Source: Conchocele bisecta
Taxonomy: Eukaryota; Mollusca; Bivalvia; Lucinida; Thyasiridae
Assembly (NCBI GenBank): GCA_029237695.1
Contig: CM055279.1
Span: 5,598,323-5,662,322, forward strand
Direction: 5' to 3'
Length of the DNA: 64,000 nucleotides
The notes under the pieces were generated by a model. That model worked only from the letters and a program-made list of their open reading frames with translations, ran no database searches and was not told the origin of the DNA. The translations under genes were made by a program, and so were the position numbers. Shown here in pieces: positions 1-15,000 of the stretch; the stretch's first letter is position 1, and every line of letters starts with the position of its first letter.

Positions 1-45
1 ACTTGTATTTTCCTCCCTCCTCGCGGAGCCTCGTTCGAACCACCT
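1..45 (-). CDS. SLC25A36: SLC25A36-like exon 7 (partial, cut by window edge)
   Basis: The acceptor is ttgcag at 51-46 on the minus strand. The exon completes the split glutamate codon of the third carrier signature and reads [14 protein letters not shown] before the window ends. This matches the conserved stretch after the third signature in SLC25A33/36. Phase 1 agrees with the exon 6 donor. The final codons and 3' UTR are outside the window. Confidence 0.92.
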
Positions 46-3000
46 CTGCAATATAGAAAAGAGATGACATGAAAGGCTTAAGGTATGAATCAATACCGAT
101 GGATTCATCGCAAATATACACCTACCCTCTCATCCACCGATCATCTCTGCATGTGTGGGAACAGTTCCAGAGCTCCAGATAAGGTGCGTATTGGCGTATT
201 TTACGCAATTATTTTAGCTGAATACGCATTGATTATCAAAAGTGGGAGTACAAAATACGAACAGAAATGTGAAAATACAAATTGAGTAGTGATTAAGTGA
301 AAAGACACAAAGCTTATCTGGAGCTCTGCAGTTCCAAATCCTGAAATGGCAAACAAACATATTGTTGCACCAATAAATGCATAAGTGTGCTTCTCATGTT
401 GAACATTAGCATTTTTCTGCAATTAACAAGAAACATCTAATCCTGGATATATCCTGAAAATTCCCACCCCCGTCTCTGGACATAGAGAATAGTAGGTTAG
501 TGCCGTGAATGGGAAAAAATATCTGGCAAGGCTCAGGAAACGGGATGGGCGAGGCTCTGCCGAGCACATCCCGTTTCCGTGCCGCGCCAGATATTTTTTC
601 CCATTCACGGCACTAACCTACTATTCTATTTATCCCGTCAACACCTACAAATGGCTGTAAAATGCAAAAATAGTATTGACTGGATATCAAAAATGTTTCA
701 CGGCACCTTGTTTCACGGCACATACGCACTGTGTTGACGGGATAATAGGACACATCTGGGCCACCATCTGAGAAAATGGACGTTACAATGTGTGCGTCCA
801 TGCAGTCTGATTGGGGTCTACACTATTCGCCATTCAGTCACTGTGATTGTCATATTGCTATCAGCATCACATTAGATTGTAATTGAAAAGTGTGACTGTG
901 TATAAGCATCAGGATCTACAATTATTGCAAATGCTGCAGGGTCCCATTTTCCGGAACGGGAATTAAACTTCCCTGTGTAACCTGCACAAATACAAATCCT
1001 TACCTCTAAAGCAGTGTTTGAAAACTCGTTATGAGCCGTCTCATTACGATCTGCACTTTTTGCACATATTTTTCATATTTTTTTAGAACAAAAACACCCC
1101 CTTGTTATACATGGACCAGTTTGAAATATTTTTTTGAATATTGGATTGGTCGGAAAATTGAAATCTTTTTTTGAATATTGGATTGGTCGGAAAATTAACG
1201 TATAAAAATCCAGCCCAGTTACTTAGGGTTGAAAGGGTTAATAAGTGAATGTAAACAAGTCTGTGTTGTTTTTTACTGATATTGAATGCCAGGCTAGTGA
1301 GTGCCTTTTAATATCAAGTTCATAAGGCTGGTCTTGGAACCGGTAGGAATTTCGAGGTGAGCCTCGGAATTCCTACTTGGTTTCCTAGCCTTGCCCGATA
1401 AACTAGATACAAAGAACACTATCCTGATATTCTCTATATACAACTGCTTAAAATGTCATAATCACACCGCCAACTGGTAACTTACCGTGAGGATATGCGA
1501 TACACGTAGCCGTCGACTTTGAAATTGCCCCAGCTAACATGAACCCTGCAAAATCGGACACGCTCCGCTCGTCTTCATTCTGTCGATCAAGGCTTTCGAG
1601 AAACCGTGCCTTTAGTGCCTCGTAAATGACGAAATGGACGACGGTTTCCGTGACGCCGACGTACGACGCTGTGATGCCCTTGTAGAACCCCCTAAATCCA
1701 CCCTTGGCGTATACGTCCCGGACACATTGCCGCACTGTGAGGCGGTTGTTTTTCCTGTAAATAGAAATAGTACAAACGTTGCAGTTTGTTGCATGATTAG
1801 GACGTTGTTTTTCCTGTGAATTATTTAGTCCCAATTGTGGCTGCGACAGGAGAAATGGCATATCAGGATTTTTTTTAAAACTATTATATTAAAATAACAA
1901 AAACGTGTTTTCAATGAATTTAAAAAATTCTGAGAAAAAAAATTCAGCGGCCCTAGTATCGTCGTATATCTTCAATTAAACCACTTTACGCAGGGCCCTG
2001 ATGAATACACGTTTTTATTTTTTATAGTATTTTTTTAAAAAATCCTGATATGCCCCTTTAACCCTTAGAATGCGGGAACCGAGAATAGTCGTCTGCTGAT
2101 AATTCATATTTTGTCTTTTCTCTCAGTAAAAACATGGTTTGGCAGCATTTTAGAATCATTTCCATTGGAAATGATTCTAAAGTGCTGCCAAACCAAGTTT
2201 TTGATGGGAAAAATAAAAAATATTCAGCAGACGACACAAATTAATTCAGAATTGTAAGGGTTAAGAGACACAGCTTTATTCTTAGTTCAAAAAGCTGTGT
2301 AGCCTCAGCATGTAAAGATGGGCTAACATAACAATGCATATATGCATAATTAAAACTGAACACCACACGGTTTTATTGTGTTATTTTGCAGTACGAAGTT
2401 TGTTATTGACGAAAACAACTCTCCAAAATTTCCCAGGGGAAAACCCAGTAACCTGCATACAAGTGTTGTTATTTGGCATTTCGCCAGGTCACTCACGATG
2501 TAAACAATTCTTCTGTTTATGTGCAGCGTTGGAGACATTGACATGCGCAGTTGCCACTGTTGTATATAAAGGACCTTATGGCATATTGGCTCCAAGCCCT
2601 CAACCCTTTCGACCTTACATAAATGGAATAGACTGTGATATGTTAATTTAATGACCAACCAATCGTTAAAAAATTATTTTCAGACAAGTTGATTTATAAG
2701 ACGGGCGTGTGTTTTTCTCTAAACAAGAATTCCGCAACGGAAGTGGTGTCGTGCCTGCCGAGGCATTTGACCGTAACATGATCATGGGCACGTGCTAAAG
2801 TAAGCATCATAAAGAGAAGTTCATGCTTAAAACACGAAAGAGGTCAAGGTTAAAGAAACTTTTTGACATAAAAGAATGGCTAAGTGTTTCCGCAAGAATG
2901 TCAAGGTACAAAGGTCAAGGTCATGTTAATGGAGACATGAGTGTGTTCCAAATGCTCACATCTATCAAGTGTCCAAATATTGAAGTAATCTGTCAAGTAA

Positions 3001-6000
3001 TATTACAATTATATCATGATGAAGAAACTTGTACAAACTTTTTGACGCAAACATGAGTCTGTTCCTAATGCTTACATGTATCAAGTGTCCAAATATTGAA
3101 GCAATCCGTAAAGTGATATTAAAGTTATAGCATGATGACGAAGCCTGTACAAAGTTTTTGACATTTCGGAAATAGCGGCGACTATAGTCGCGCCTTCTGC
3201 TAAAGCAGATGCGATAAAAATATGAAAAATACTGTGGGATTAGCAAAAAGTGTAGATACTGATGAGACGGCTCGTCACATCTGAATCTACACTTTTTGCT
3301 AATCCCACTATACAGGTTGTAGTGTTGAAAGGATTAATAATCCTGAATATTATATAAATGTGGCCGAGACTGGAGAAATGGGGATTATGGGATTTGTGAC
3401 CAGTGCAGCTTCTGTAGCCCGATGGCGAACTACATGTACAGTGGGGTCAGCGTGTAAGTGCACACACGAACGAACACGACAGGTTGGTTCGCTACCCACC
3501 CAAAGTGTATGTTGTTACCACTCAGTTGAACCGTCTCGCCGAGACGGTTCAACTGAGTGGTAACAACATACACTTTGGATGCGAAATGAGAAAAAAATGC
3601 AAACAAATATTTACATTTTTTTTGTATACATGAATTACAGTGGTTCCAACCTGTCATGTTCGTTCGTGTGCGCACTTACACGCTGACCCCACTGTATATT
3701 GCTTGTTAGAAGCATGACGGGTGATTCATTGACGGAATGGCGACCAGTACGGATCTGGATATACACTGGTCACAAAACCCATAAGCCCTATTTCTCCAGT
3801 CACAGTCACAACTACAGTGGAACCTCTCTGAAACAGACACCCAAAAACAACCATTTATCTCTGAACACGATTACAAAGCACGTACACGTCTTGTAGCGCT
3901 TATATTCCTAAATTACAGTGTAACCTCTCTATACCCGACACCCTGGGAGGTACCCAGTGTGTTCGGTTTAGAGAGGCTCCACTGTACAAGCAGGAAAGCC
4001 AGCGACAGATGCAATACTCGATATCCAAACTCAAATGCTAACAGTGTAGGCTCCGATCAGACTGCGCAGACCCTAAACTGGTCGCAATAAACGCAAAGCA
4101 ACTTCCCTGAACGAACCAGCAATATCGAGTTGTGATGAACCACTTAATCATACTATTATGTCAGTACATGGCGCAAAAATGCTAATTTAACCTAGTGTTC
4201 AAGAAAGCATAGAATTTACCTATGTCAACTTGTTCAAATTCTACCGGTATCTACCGGCCGGGCAAGTGTGAAAAGTGAACATTTTTAAGCCCTGAATATC
4301 GCAATACGTATTGCAATATGGGTTTGTTGTATCGCAATATATCGCAATATGGGTTTGACCGTATCGTTGCACCTCTAGACAGAAGTATATGTTGTTACCA
4401 CTCATTGGAACCGTCTCGTCGAGACGGTTCCAATGAGTGGTCACAACATATACATTTGAGAAGAAATATTCAGCCCGAAGTATTCAGCCCGAAATGCGTT
4501 AAAGCCAATGTTGTTGTGTATTCTCTAACTTGTCATTCATTCATATGCTAGTTTGTGTGTGTATTTGTGTCATAATGTGTCCTACTTAGGAGGCGAGGCG
4601 TAATGTAATCATTTCGAGAAATAGGACACATCCATCCATCTAATCTTTGGAAGTAAACAAGTTTTATAAATCATCGGTATTTGAATAGATCTATAGACGT
4701 CTGTATGTAATTATTATGTTATGGTTTTATACTAACAAATTAAAATGTTAATATAAAAAAAAAAAAAATCCAATAGTTAATGAATAACATTATTGTAATT
4801 TCTTCTTCACTGAATTGACTGGATGAAACCAGTTTGAAGCAGTTAAAAACCATAATAACCCTAAATATTTGGACACAATATATTCTAGGCAACGTACGAG
4901 ACGAGCCATGTGATTTTGTACACAACAACCTCGTGGAAAATATTTACAAAATCTACAAAATCTTCCGTAAATGATGTCAAAGGAGGTCAACTTAACTCTT
5001 TGCATGCTAGCGACGAAAATATCCGCCAAACGAATTAGGAGTACCGGTATATGGTTTATTTCTCTCTGTAAATATGTCTTGAAATTTCATTAGAATTGTG
5101 TCCTCTGGACACAATTCTAATGAAATTTCAAGACATATTCATGACATTTATAAGGAGAAATAAAAGAAAATATAATGAATTGTCATCTGCTATTTTTGAA
5201 CTATTTATAGCCCACAAGTTTCCCAGCATGCAAAGAATTAAAGAGAAGGTTCAAATGAGTGGTAACAATATGTATGTATACTTATGTACATAATTAAGAG
5301 ATTTGATTTGATGTATTGGTGTTTAATAGCCTATCAACAGCTAAGGTCATTTAAAGCTGGGCCAACGGGTTCGATCCCTCATGAAAACTGCTGCATTGGG
5401 GAGAAAATCCCAAATCAGAACAGAATATTTCCATCAAAATAAATATATATTCAGCCCTGAAATTAGAATAACCGGACCTGGTGCCAGGTCCATACCACAC
5501 CAAAGTCACTTGGTCCCTTCCCCTAAAAGTAATAGGAATAGCATAATTAAAGGTACATGCCCACTCAGTAGGCACAAACTGTTCTTTATAGGAATTAGAT
5601 AAGTGTATAATTGTGTCACTATTCCACCAGTTTCTAAAACTTACGAGTGCCTGCTATACAGATATAATAATTTAGTAATATTTATTTCACTGATAATGAC
5701 GCGCGGTGGTATCAGGCTATATTCATATGCAAATGTGGCATGCTATTTTTTAATTATTTATATAAAATAATATTTTCGACAGATTATAAAGTATGATCAC
5801 TGCATATCAAAAAATAAATACACAGAATAAATAGTAATGCCTGTTAACATTTTAATAAAACAGTTATCGCCCCTGATATCAGTGTGGAAATTTACGTCTG
5901 ATATAAAATGTATAATAATGCCAATCAATATGTGGGGTAATGGTGAATGAGTGTTTATTTTGCCAGAAAATGTCTCATATAATGTCTCTGATATAAAGAA

Positions 6001-9000
6001 CAATTTGTGCTACTGAGTGAGCATGTACCTTTAACTCTTTGCATGCTGGGAAATTTGTGGGCTACAAATAGTTAAAAAATAGCAGATGACAATTCATTAT
6101 ATTTTATTTTATTTCTCCTTATAAATGTCATGAATATGTCTTGGAATTACATTAGAATTGTGTCCGGAGGAGGGCTACAAATAGTTAAAAAATAGCAGAT
6201 GACAATTCAATATATTTTATTTTATTTCTCCTTATAAATGTCATGAATATGTCTTGGAATTACATTAGAATTGTGTCCGGAGGACACAATTCTAATGAAA
6301 TTTGAAGACATATTTACAGAGAGAAATAAAACATATACTCCTAATTCATTTGGCGGATATTTTCACCGCTAGCATGCAAAGCGTTAAGAGAATTATTTTT
6401 ATTTTGTTTACAAAACATTGCGTCGACTCGGCATGTTATGGGTTAATGCCAGGTCACTGTGCCAAATTGAATGAATAATAAACAGCATACCTATTACTGT
6501 GAAGGTAATATATTTGCTATTATGCTCATGCAATGGGAAAAACAAGTGTGTTTTTGTATTATTGTGTAGCGTGTGTTTATACAACTGCAAGGTCACTAGA
6601 CCACCTGAGCCAGCTATGTAGGGGAGATAATGAACTATACGCTCTAAGTCCGACACTTACTGTTCTGTGTAACTGCTACTTTGCAGTAACCGGTACATTA
6701 GCTTTGAAAACAACAAATCCCAATGTAAAGTACGTATGTCTTGCGTCTAAAATATTACATTCTAATACATTACGTACCTCATGAAATTCCCATATACATG
6801 TATGTTTATAATATAAAATAAATGATTGTATATTTTGTATTTAAATGTGATAAACAATTTAACCCTTACACCGCTATCTTAATTTTTTGTCGTCCGCTGT
6901 TTATTTTCTATTTTTTCATTTTTATCATCAAAAACATGCTTTGACAGCACTTTAGAATAATTTACAACATGCTTTCACAGCACTTTAGAATAATTTACAC
7001 ACATGCTTTCACAGCACTTTAGAATAATTTACAACATGCTTTTGACAGCACTTCAGAATCATTTCCATTCTGAAGTGCTGTCAAACCATGTTTTTATTGA
7101 GAAATAAGGCAAGATATAATAGAGAGTATCAAAAACCAATAACAAAATTATGGTAGAAAACAACAGACCACAAATATAGCATATTTTTCTTATTATCCAT
7201 GAAAACACATCTTGGTATTTCATTAGAATTGTCTCCAAGGAGACAATTCTAATGAAATACCAAGATGTGTTTTCATTTCTAAGCAAACTATTCAACAATT
7301 GCTGTCTGTTGATGTGTAAAAAGTAGTGTGATTTTATTTTACCCAAGTAAAATTTTGAAATACCCAATTGCTTCAGAAATGATGGAGTGACAATACTCAA
7401 TTACTAATTCCTTATCTGGAGCCCTGGAGCATCATAACAAGAAGTGTACATAGACACAGCAAGTGGATTCCCAAACAGCAAGTGGTACTTATCTGGAGCC
7501 CTGTAACATGATAACAAGTGTACACAGTCCACAGCAAGTGTAAATGCTCTCTAAATGTTGATTGCATGATAAATTTTCTCTCAAGGTTGTTTTGGTAGAA
7601 TATTTGTGATATTAAATCTATCCCTACGTCACATGATGCACGAACATACGGAGGCGATGCACGAACATACGGAGACTTTATCGCAAACTGTGTCATATTG
7701 CGAGGATAGCTTGTCATGTTTAGCGTCCTCTTATCATTTTGCACACGCTAGCTTATCATGCACACATTCATACATATACATGTACAGCACATGGTGTGAG
7801 ATATGGTAACTAACATTATAATAAGAAGGGCATGGACTAACGCTATATCCCCTCTTGCCTATTGCCGAGCGATAATTATTAACCCTTAGACCGCTACTCA
7901 TAACAATTGTCGTCTGCTGTTGCTTTTATATCTTGCCTTATTTCTCAATAAAAACATGGTTTGACAGCACTTTAGAATCATTTCCAATGTTGGAAATTAT
8001 TCTAAAGTGCTGTAAAAGCATGTTGTAAATTATTCTAAAGTACTGTCAAAGCATGTTTTTGATGATAAAAATGGAAAATAGAAAATAAACAGCAGACGAA
8101 AAAAAATTAAGAAAACGGTCTAAGGGTTAACCCATTCATGAATGCATTTGGATTACATTTACGTAAGCGTAAAATTATTTTTTTTCATTTTTAATATTTT
8201 CTCATCTATTTTTAGTAATTTCTCAAAAGATGAGATGGGTCAAATGATGATAGCATTTTCATCCCACTCGCCTTTTTTGATGAGACTTTAAACTTAAGAC
8301 CCATCTCTATATGATTGCTGGACTTAAATCCTTTCACATTTCAAATGGTGGTCACAACACATAGAGCATGCCAGCTCTCCATATAAATGGGACACTACAA
8401 AATTGCACAGAATGCTGCGTGACATTACAGACTTTCCCAGAATCCCAGAATGCTGTGTGACATTACAGACTTTCCCAGAATCTCAGAATGATGTGTGACA
8501 TTACAGACTTTCCCAGAATCACAGAATGCTGTGTGACATTACAGACTTTCCCAGAATCACAGAATGGCTCCCAGAATGGCTGTGTGACATCACATTTACT
8601 TTCCCAAATGCTCCCAGAATGCTGTGACATTAGACAATTACCCAGAATACCCAGAATGCTGTGTGACATTACAGATTTTCCCAGAATCCCAGAATGATGT
8701 GTGACATTACAGACTTTCCCAGAATCACAGAATGCTGTGTGACATTACAGACTTTCCCAGAATCCCAGAATGCTCCCAGAATGCTGTGTGACATTACAGA
8801 CTTTCCCAGAATGCTCCCAGAATGCTGTGACATTACAGACATTCCCAGAATCCCAGAATGCTGTGTGACATTACAGACTTTCCCAGAATCCCAGAATGCT
8901 GTGTGGCATTACAGACTTTCCCAGAATCCCAGAATGCTCCCAGAATGCTGTGCGACATTACAGACTTTCCCAGAATCCCAGAATGCTCCCAGAATGCTCC

Positions 9001-12000
9001 GTAACATTACAGACTTTCCCAGGATCCCAGAATGCTCACAGAATGCTGTGTGACATTACAGACATTCCCAGAATCCCAGAATGCTGTGTGACATTACAGA
9101 CTTTCCCAGAATCCCAGAATGCTCCCAGAATGCTGTGTAACATTACAGACTTTCCCAGAATCCCAGAATGCTGTGTGACATTACAGACTTTCCCAGAATC
9201 CCAGAATGCTCCCAGAATGCTGTGTGACATTACAGACTTTCCCAGAATCCCAGAATGCTGTGTGACATTACAGACTTTCCCAGAATCCCAGAATGCTCCC
9301 AGAATGCTGTGTGACATTACAGACTTTCCCAGAATCCCAGAACGCTGTGTGACATTACAGACTTTCCCAGAATCCCAGAATTCTGTGTAGCATTTCACAC
9401 TTTCCCACAATGCTGTGTGGCATTACAAAATTTCTCAGAATGCAGTGCGGCATTACAAAATTTCTCAGGATGCTGTGTGGCATTACAAAATTTCCCAGGA
9501 TGCTGTGTTATTTCCCACAATGCTGTATGGCATTACAAAATTTCCCAGAATCCTATGTGACATTGCAACATTTCCCAGAATGCTGTGTGGCATTTCAAAA
9601 TTTCCCAGGATGCTATGACCTAATAAAATTTCCCAGAATGCTGTGTCTACCTACTTTTGGTCCAACTGTAGACGCGTCTTAATCAGCCATATTGGGTTGG
9701 TGGCGGTGCTCGCAGAAACACCTGAAACACAGAAGCAAAACAACTCTGAATTCCTGATTCGGGCAAGAAAACATTGTTACGCAAGCAGAATATGTTGTTC
9801 TTATTTGCACAATAATCTAAGTATGTTTAAGTAAGTATATTAATATTGATATACTTTCAATGTATAATACATGTACATGATGCAAGTTAGTACGTATGTA
9901 ACACTTGGTGAGTAAAGGTTACGTCATGTTATTCAGATATCTCAAAAACTGTTGAACCAATTTTGATGCGATAAAGTGTCGATATCACACCATATAAAAG
10001 GCCATATCTGCAGACAGTTCAGAGTATCGGTAATGCAAGTTTTCTAGAAATTACTCTGAATCTGATGCGGCGCGGCTTTAGCAGACTTTCTTCAATTTTC
10101 CAAGTCCAATAACACAGTTTGAAAAGTGGGCCGGCCAATGCTTACAAAACTTTCCGGGTACGTTCGAAATCAAAATCAAGCAGTTTGATTGGGCGAGACT
10201 AAGACCGGATGAGTTCAGATGTTTCAATATTTTGATACCATCGTTCATTGTATAAATTAACCCATTATAATTCCAGCACAAAAATATTTACATAATTACA
10301 TAACATTTGATTGGTCCGTAGTTCAGATGTTTCAATATTTTGATACCATCGTTCATTGTATAAATTAACCCATTATAATTCCAGCACAAAAATATTTACA
10401 TAATTACATAACATTTGATTGGTCCGTAGCAAGTCTCTGTCCAAAATTTTATCCCAGTAAACTCCCATGCCAAACTACTTTCCGTAACCGTCAGTGGGTC
10501 AAGGTGGAGTTAAAATAATTCTTAAGAAAACGGAAAATAAACACATTCCTGATGAATTTATTTCAAATGCTGGAATTATAAGGAATGAATGGCCTTTTTG
10601 TTGAATTTATCGAGGATATAAACTTGGAAAAGTCGCGGGAATACTGGAGGAAGGCCTTCCGGCCTTCGTCCAGTATTCCCGCGACTTTTCCAAGTTTATA
10701 CCCCGATAAATTCCACAAAAATGCCATTCATTCCTATAATGAAACTCATCCTCCACTTCATTCATTCCTATAATAGGCCAAATACATGTACAATTACAGT
10801 TGTATGAAAATTTTGAATTTTTTTTTGCTATTTTCTTTATTTCTGTTCGAAAGTATATGTTGTTACCAGTCATATGAACCATCTCGATCTCGATGAGACG
10901 GTCAACATATACTTTTATGGAGAAATAAACAAAATAATTTGATATTTTTTTTCAATAAAAATATTGTATCCATGGACTTTATATTGAAAAAAAATCAAAT
11001 TATTTTCAATGGGTAAAAATGCGAATATTTCTTGAACAATGTGTTGAAAATTTGGTTACGCGAAAGAATATTAACTCGACAAGCATTTCAGACCCTGCTT
11101 GTAGGACGTTTTTGTGAAACAAAATGGTCGTTAAAGCTGATGGATGCTAGTACCCGAATGCTGATTTAAGAACATTGACAGTTGAATACTACAAACATGA
11201 ACATGTACAATATATATATATACTGTATATATATATATATATAATATATATATATAATATATATGTGTCTATATATAGCTTAACCCTTACACTGCAGAAT
11301 TAAATTTTGCCGTCTGCATTTTTTTATTTTCCATTTTACTAATCAAAAACATGATTTGACAGCACATTAGAAACATTTCCCATGGAATGGAAATGATTCT
11401 AAAGTGCTGTAAAACCATGTTTTATGAGAAAGAAGACAAAATGTAAAACAACAGCAGGTGACAATTTGTGTTTCCCGCATTCCAAGGGTCAACCCTTAAA
11501 AGGCAGGAATGGAAAATGTCGTCTCCAGTTGCTTAATATTTTGTATTCTCTCAATACAAACATATAATTGACATCACTTGAGAATCATTTCCCTTTACCG
11601 ATATTTGTTGAAGCACCAACCAATTATTACCATAATCATTATTAACTCTTTGCATGCTGGGAAACTTGTGGGCTATAAATAGTTCAAAAATAGCAGACAA
11701 AAATTCATCATATTTTCTTGTATTTCTCCCCGTAAATATCATATGTCTTGGAATTTCATTAGAATTGAGTCCTCAGGACTCAATTCTAATGAAATTCCAA
11801 GATATATTTACAGAGAGAAATAAAACATATACTCCTAATTCGTTTGGCGGATATTTTCGCCGCTAGCATGCAGAGAGTTAATACCAATAATAACATCTCG
11901 AACATATAGAATTAATATTTTATCGCTTTACTTTCCGTTTTATAAAATAGCTGGATGATTTAACCAATGTTGAGTCCTATCACAATACATGCATCAAACC

Positions 12001-15000
12001 AGCATAAATGATTTTCTTGCTTTCTTTTAAAAAAAGTGAAAGTGAAAGGGTTTAACGTCCCAACAACAGCGAAGGTCATATAGACACGGGACCACAGTTT
12101 AAAGTCTCATGAACGTATATTTTGATGCCCTAGGTGAGGTTTGAACCCACAACCTCCGGATTGGAAGTCGTGTTCTAACCCATAGGCCACAAACCATCCC
12201 TTAGGTAGCTTTGCTTTCTTTAAAACTATGTTATACATGTGTAGGTATGTAGTGTTCAACTGTTCACCAATGCCTTAATCTGTGCCAAAAGTCAACCTAA
12301 TCATTTTGCACATTTTGTGAAAAATAACTGAAATTATCTGAACAATTTCCATAAACGTTGTTGACTGTAATTTAACTCTTTGCATGCTGGGAAATTTGTG
12401 GGCTATAAATAGTTCAAAAAGAAGCAGACGACAATTCATTGTATTTTCTTTTATTTCTCCCTATAAATATCATGAATATGTCTTGGAATTTCATTAGAAT
12501 TGCATCCAGAGGACGGAATTCTAATGAAATTCCAAGACATATTTACAGAGAGAAATTAGAAACATACTCATAATTTGTTGCATGTTATTTTCACCGCTAG
12601 CATGCAGAGTTAACAACAGCGCCAACCTTTCAACAAATTATGGAAAGTGTCAAATTTTCAAAATCATTTTTTTACAAAATTAAGTGTCATGGTTAGGTAG
12701 ATTTTTAGCAGCTAATTTTCTCCAGCTTCGGGCTATTTATAGCATCCAATTAGAACTCTCCACGTTACCTTTACCCACTCGCCGATACAGCGGAGTGATT
12801 CGTGGGACGTAAAAAAGAAATTTTATTTTTTCTTTCCTACATGTGGACTATCACATCAGCAGAGTCCGTGGGTCATGTGATAAGTCATGTGACAGTGCTT
12901 GCCGGTCATGTGATCAGTGTGGTCATGTGATCAGCAGGGAGGGCAGATCTGAAAAGACGGTTATTTAGGCAGCGTTCCAAGAACAAGAACGGCAATACAA
13001 ACAATACAATAAGATTTAGCGAATCAATTTCTCAAACACGATAACAAATACACGTATGGGAATTTGCTCAGTCAAAATCACACGGAACGCATTCATGCAT
13101 TCAAACACCATGCATTCTTATTTCGGGCCACCGACTGCGAAAAGGTATCTCAGAACATTTTCACATTTGTAATATTATAAGTTATTAACCAACTTACACA
13201 TTCATACAATTGGAATAAAATATAATCGATTTGCTGAGGGCAATAAGGCTATACTTCGTTGGCTAAATGGTGAACAGCGTAGGCCCTGATCAGACTGCGC
13301 GGATGCGCAGTCTGATCTGGGTCTACGCTGGTCGCAACTGTCATAAGATACCTTTTCTCATTAGTGCACAACCAATTTTTCTAGAAACGACATACAGAAA
13401 ATTCTAAACTGACATATAAATTAGAACATACATTTCAACACTTCGGGCAAACCTTCATGGAGAAACAACGATAGATAACATATTCACTTCACATGTACCT
13501 CTCAAATCACCTTTCACAATTATTTTTTTACGAGATATCGGTACTTTACAAGCAACAAGCTATGCAATACACACCGATTGATAACAAAATGCTTTATATC
13601 ACGCACTCTCCCAAACTTGGTTCGGTTAGTTATCATTTGAAAATAAAGTAAACTATTTTAATTATTTGAATAAAGAATCCCCCCCCCCCCGAAAATCATG
13701 GATCTGCGCCTGGTCGCTGATGCTAGGTATTTTTTCAGGGTCATTCCATATTCAAAAACATTATATAACTACTTTTACTGAAGTGTCATTAGTTGAATGA
13801 CGTCGTATAACGTTGTAGAAAGATAACAGTGTGATATATATAAAGCTATGAACATGTACTTGTAGTCTATGTTCCTTTTTAACACACAAAACATATAACT
13901 ATCTTATTGTTTGGCCCGCACCCATCACATGCACAAGTTAGTTTGAATGTAGCCCCGCCCCTGATGCGCTTTCTAATTGCGATACTATCCGGTTATTGCC
14001 AGTTTGACACTGAAGCATGTGTACACGCATGGTAACTGTGTGCACGTCTCGTGAACTTCTGACAACAAGACGTGACCTCATGTTACAATTATAATGGTGT
14101 ACTTTATCACGAACAATTAATTTTATATATATTGGTACAAGAGTCGCACTAGATGAAAAAAGTAATCTAAATGCGGTGCTTTCATTGGTCGAGAAAATAG
14201 GCAAGCAATAACTATGGATACGTCATATCAAATATACAAGACGTGTTCAAGAACCATCTCCCAGACATAATACATGATGAGACTTCACGGCAAATTTGAC
14301 AGGACACAGGGCACTGATAGTATAAATAATATATAGACAGAATGATGCAAGCGTACCTTTATAAAGAAAACACTTCTGCGCACAAATGATTGTGTGACAA
14401 AAATAACCTGTTATTGTTAGATAATGGCAGTCTACTAATGGCAACTTGAATACAGATAGGCTTGGTCCATAGCAGTAGCACGTGAAAAGTAATGCGGTAC
14501 TGGGTTAAAACTCGGAACGACACGCGAGATGAGACTGTAAAAAAAAAACCTGTTAAAACTCGGAACGACACGCGGGATGGGACGGTAAAAAAACGGAACA
14601 CGGAATTCCGATATGACTCAGACCGGAAAAACACAAAACCCGGAAAACTTACATCCATGTGTGTTTCTATTTACACCCATATAGGTACATAAATATTGGA
14701 TTTTCCTATCTTGTTAATTGTGTTCAATGCGTTCAACGAGACTAAGAACATCCGATACTTACATGTATGTATACCGATATCCGTAATATTCCGCAAGCAT
14801 TTAATCAAGATAGTTCAAATGAGTGGTCACAACATATACTTTGGACGAGAAATGAGACAAATTTGTGAAAAATATGTTTTATACCCCTAATGAGAATTTA
14901 TAACTCAACATGTACAAATAGGTTGGTTAAGCAAGGCAGAATTTAAAGTAGAAATAAAACAATTTAATTATCTATGCTGTACAGAAACTGAATGAAAATG

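Noticed and set aside
8488..9410. ORFs of 119-164 codons with repeated SQNPRM-like peptides
   Set aside because: Translation of the tandem array; frame changes from unit to unit and both strands are open.
12125..12200. Possible tRNA gene on the minus strand
   Set aside because: The tRNA-like head continues into a body shared with 50285, the structure of a tRNA-derived SINE.
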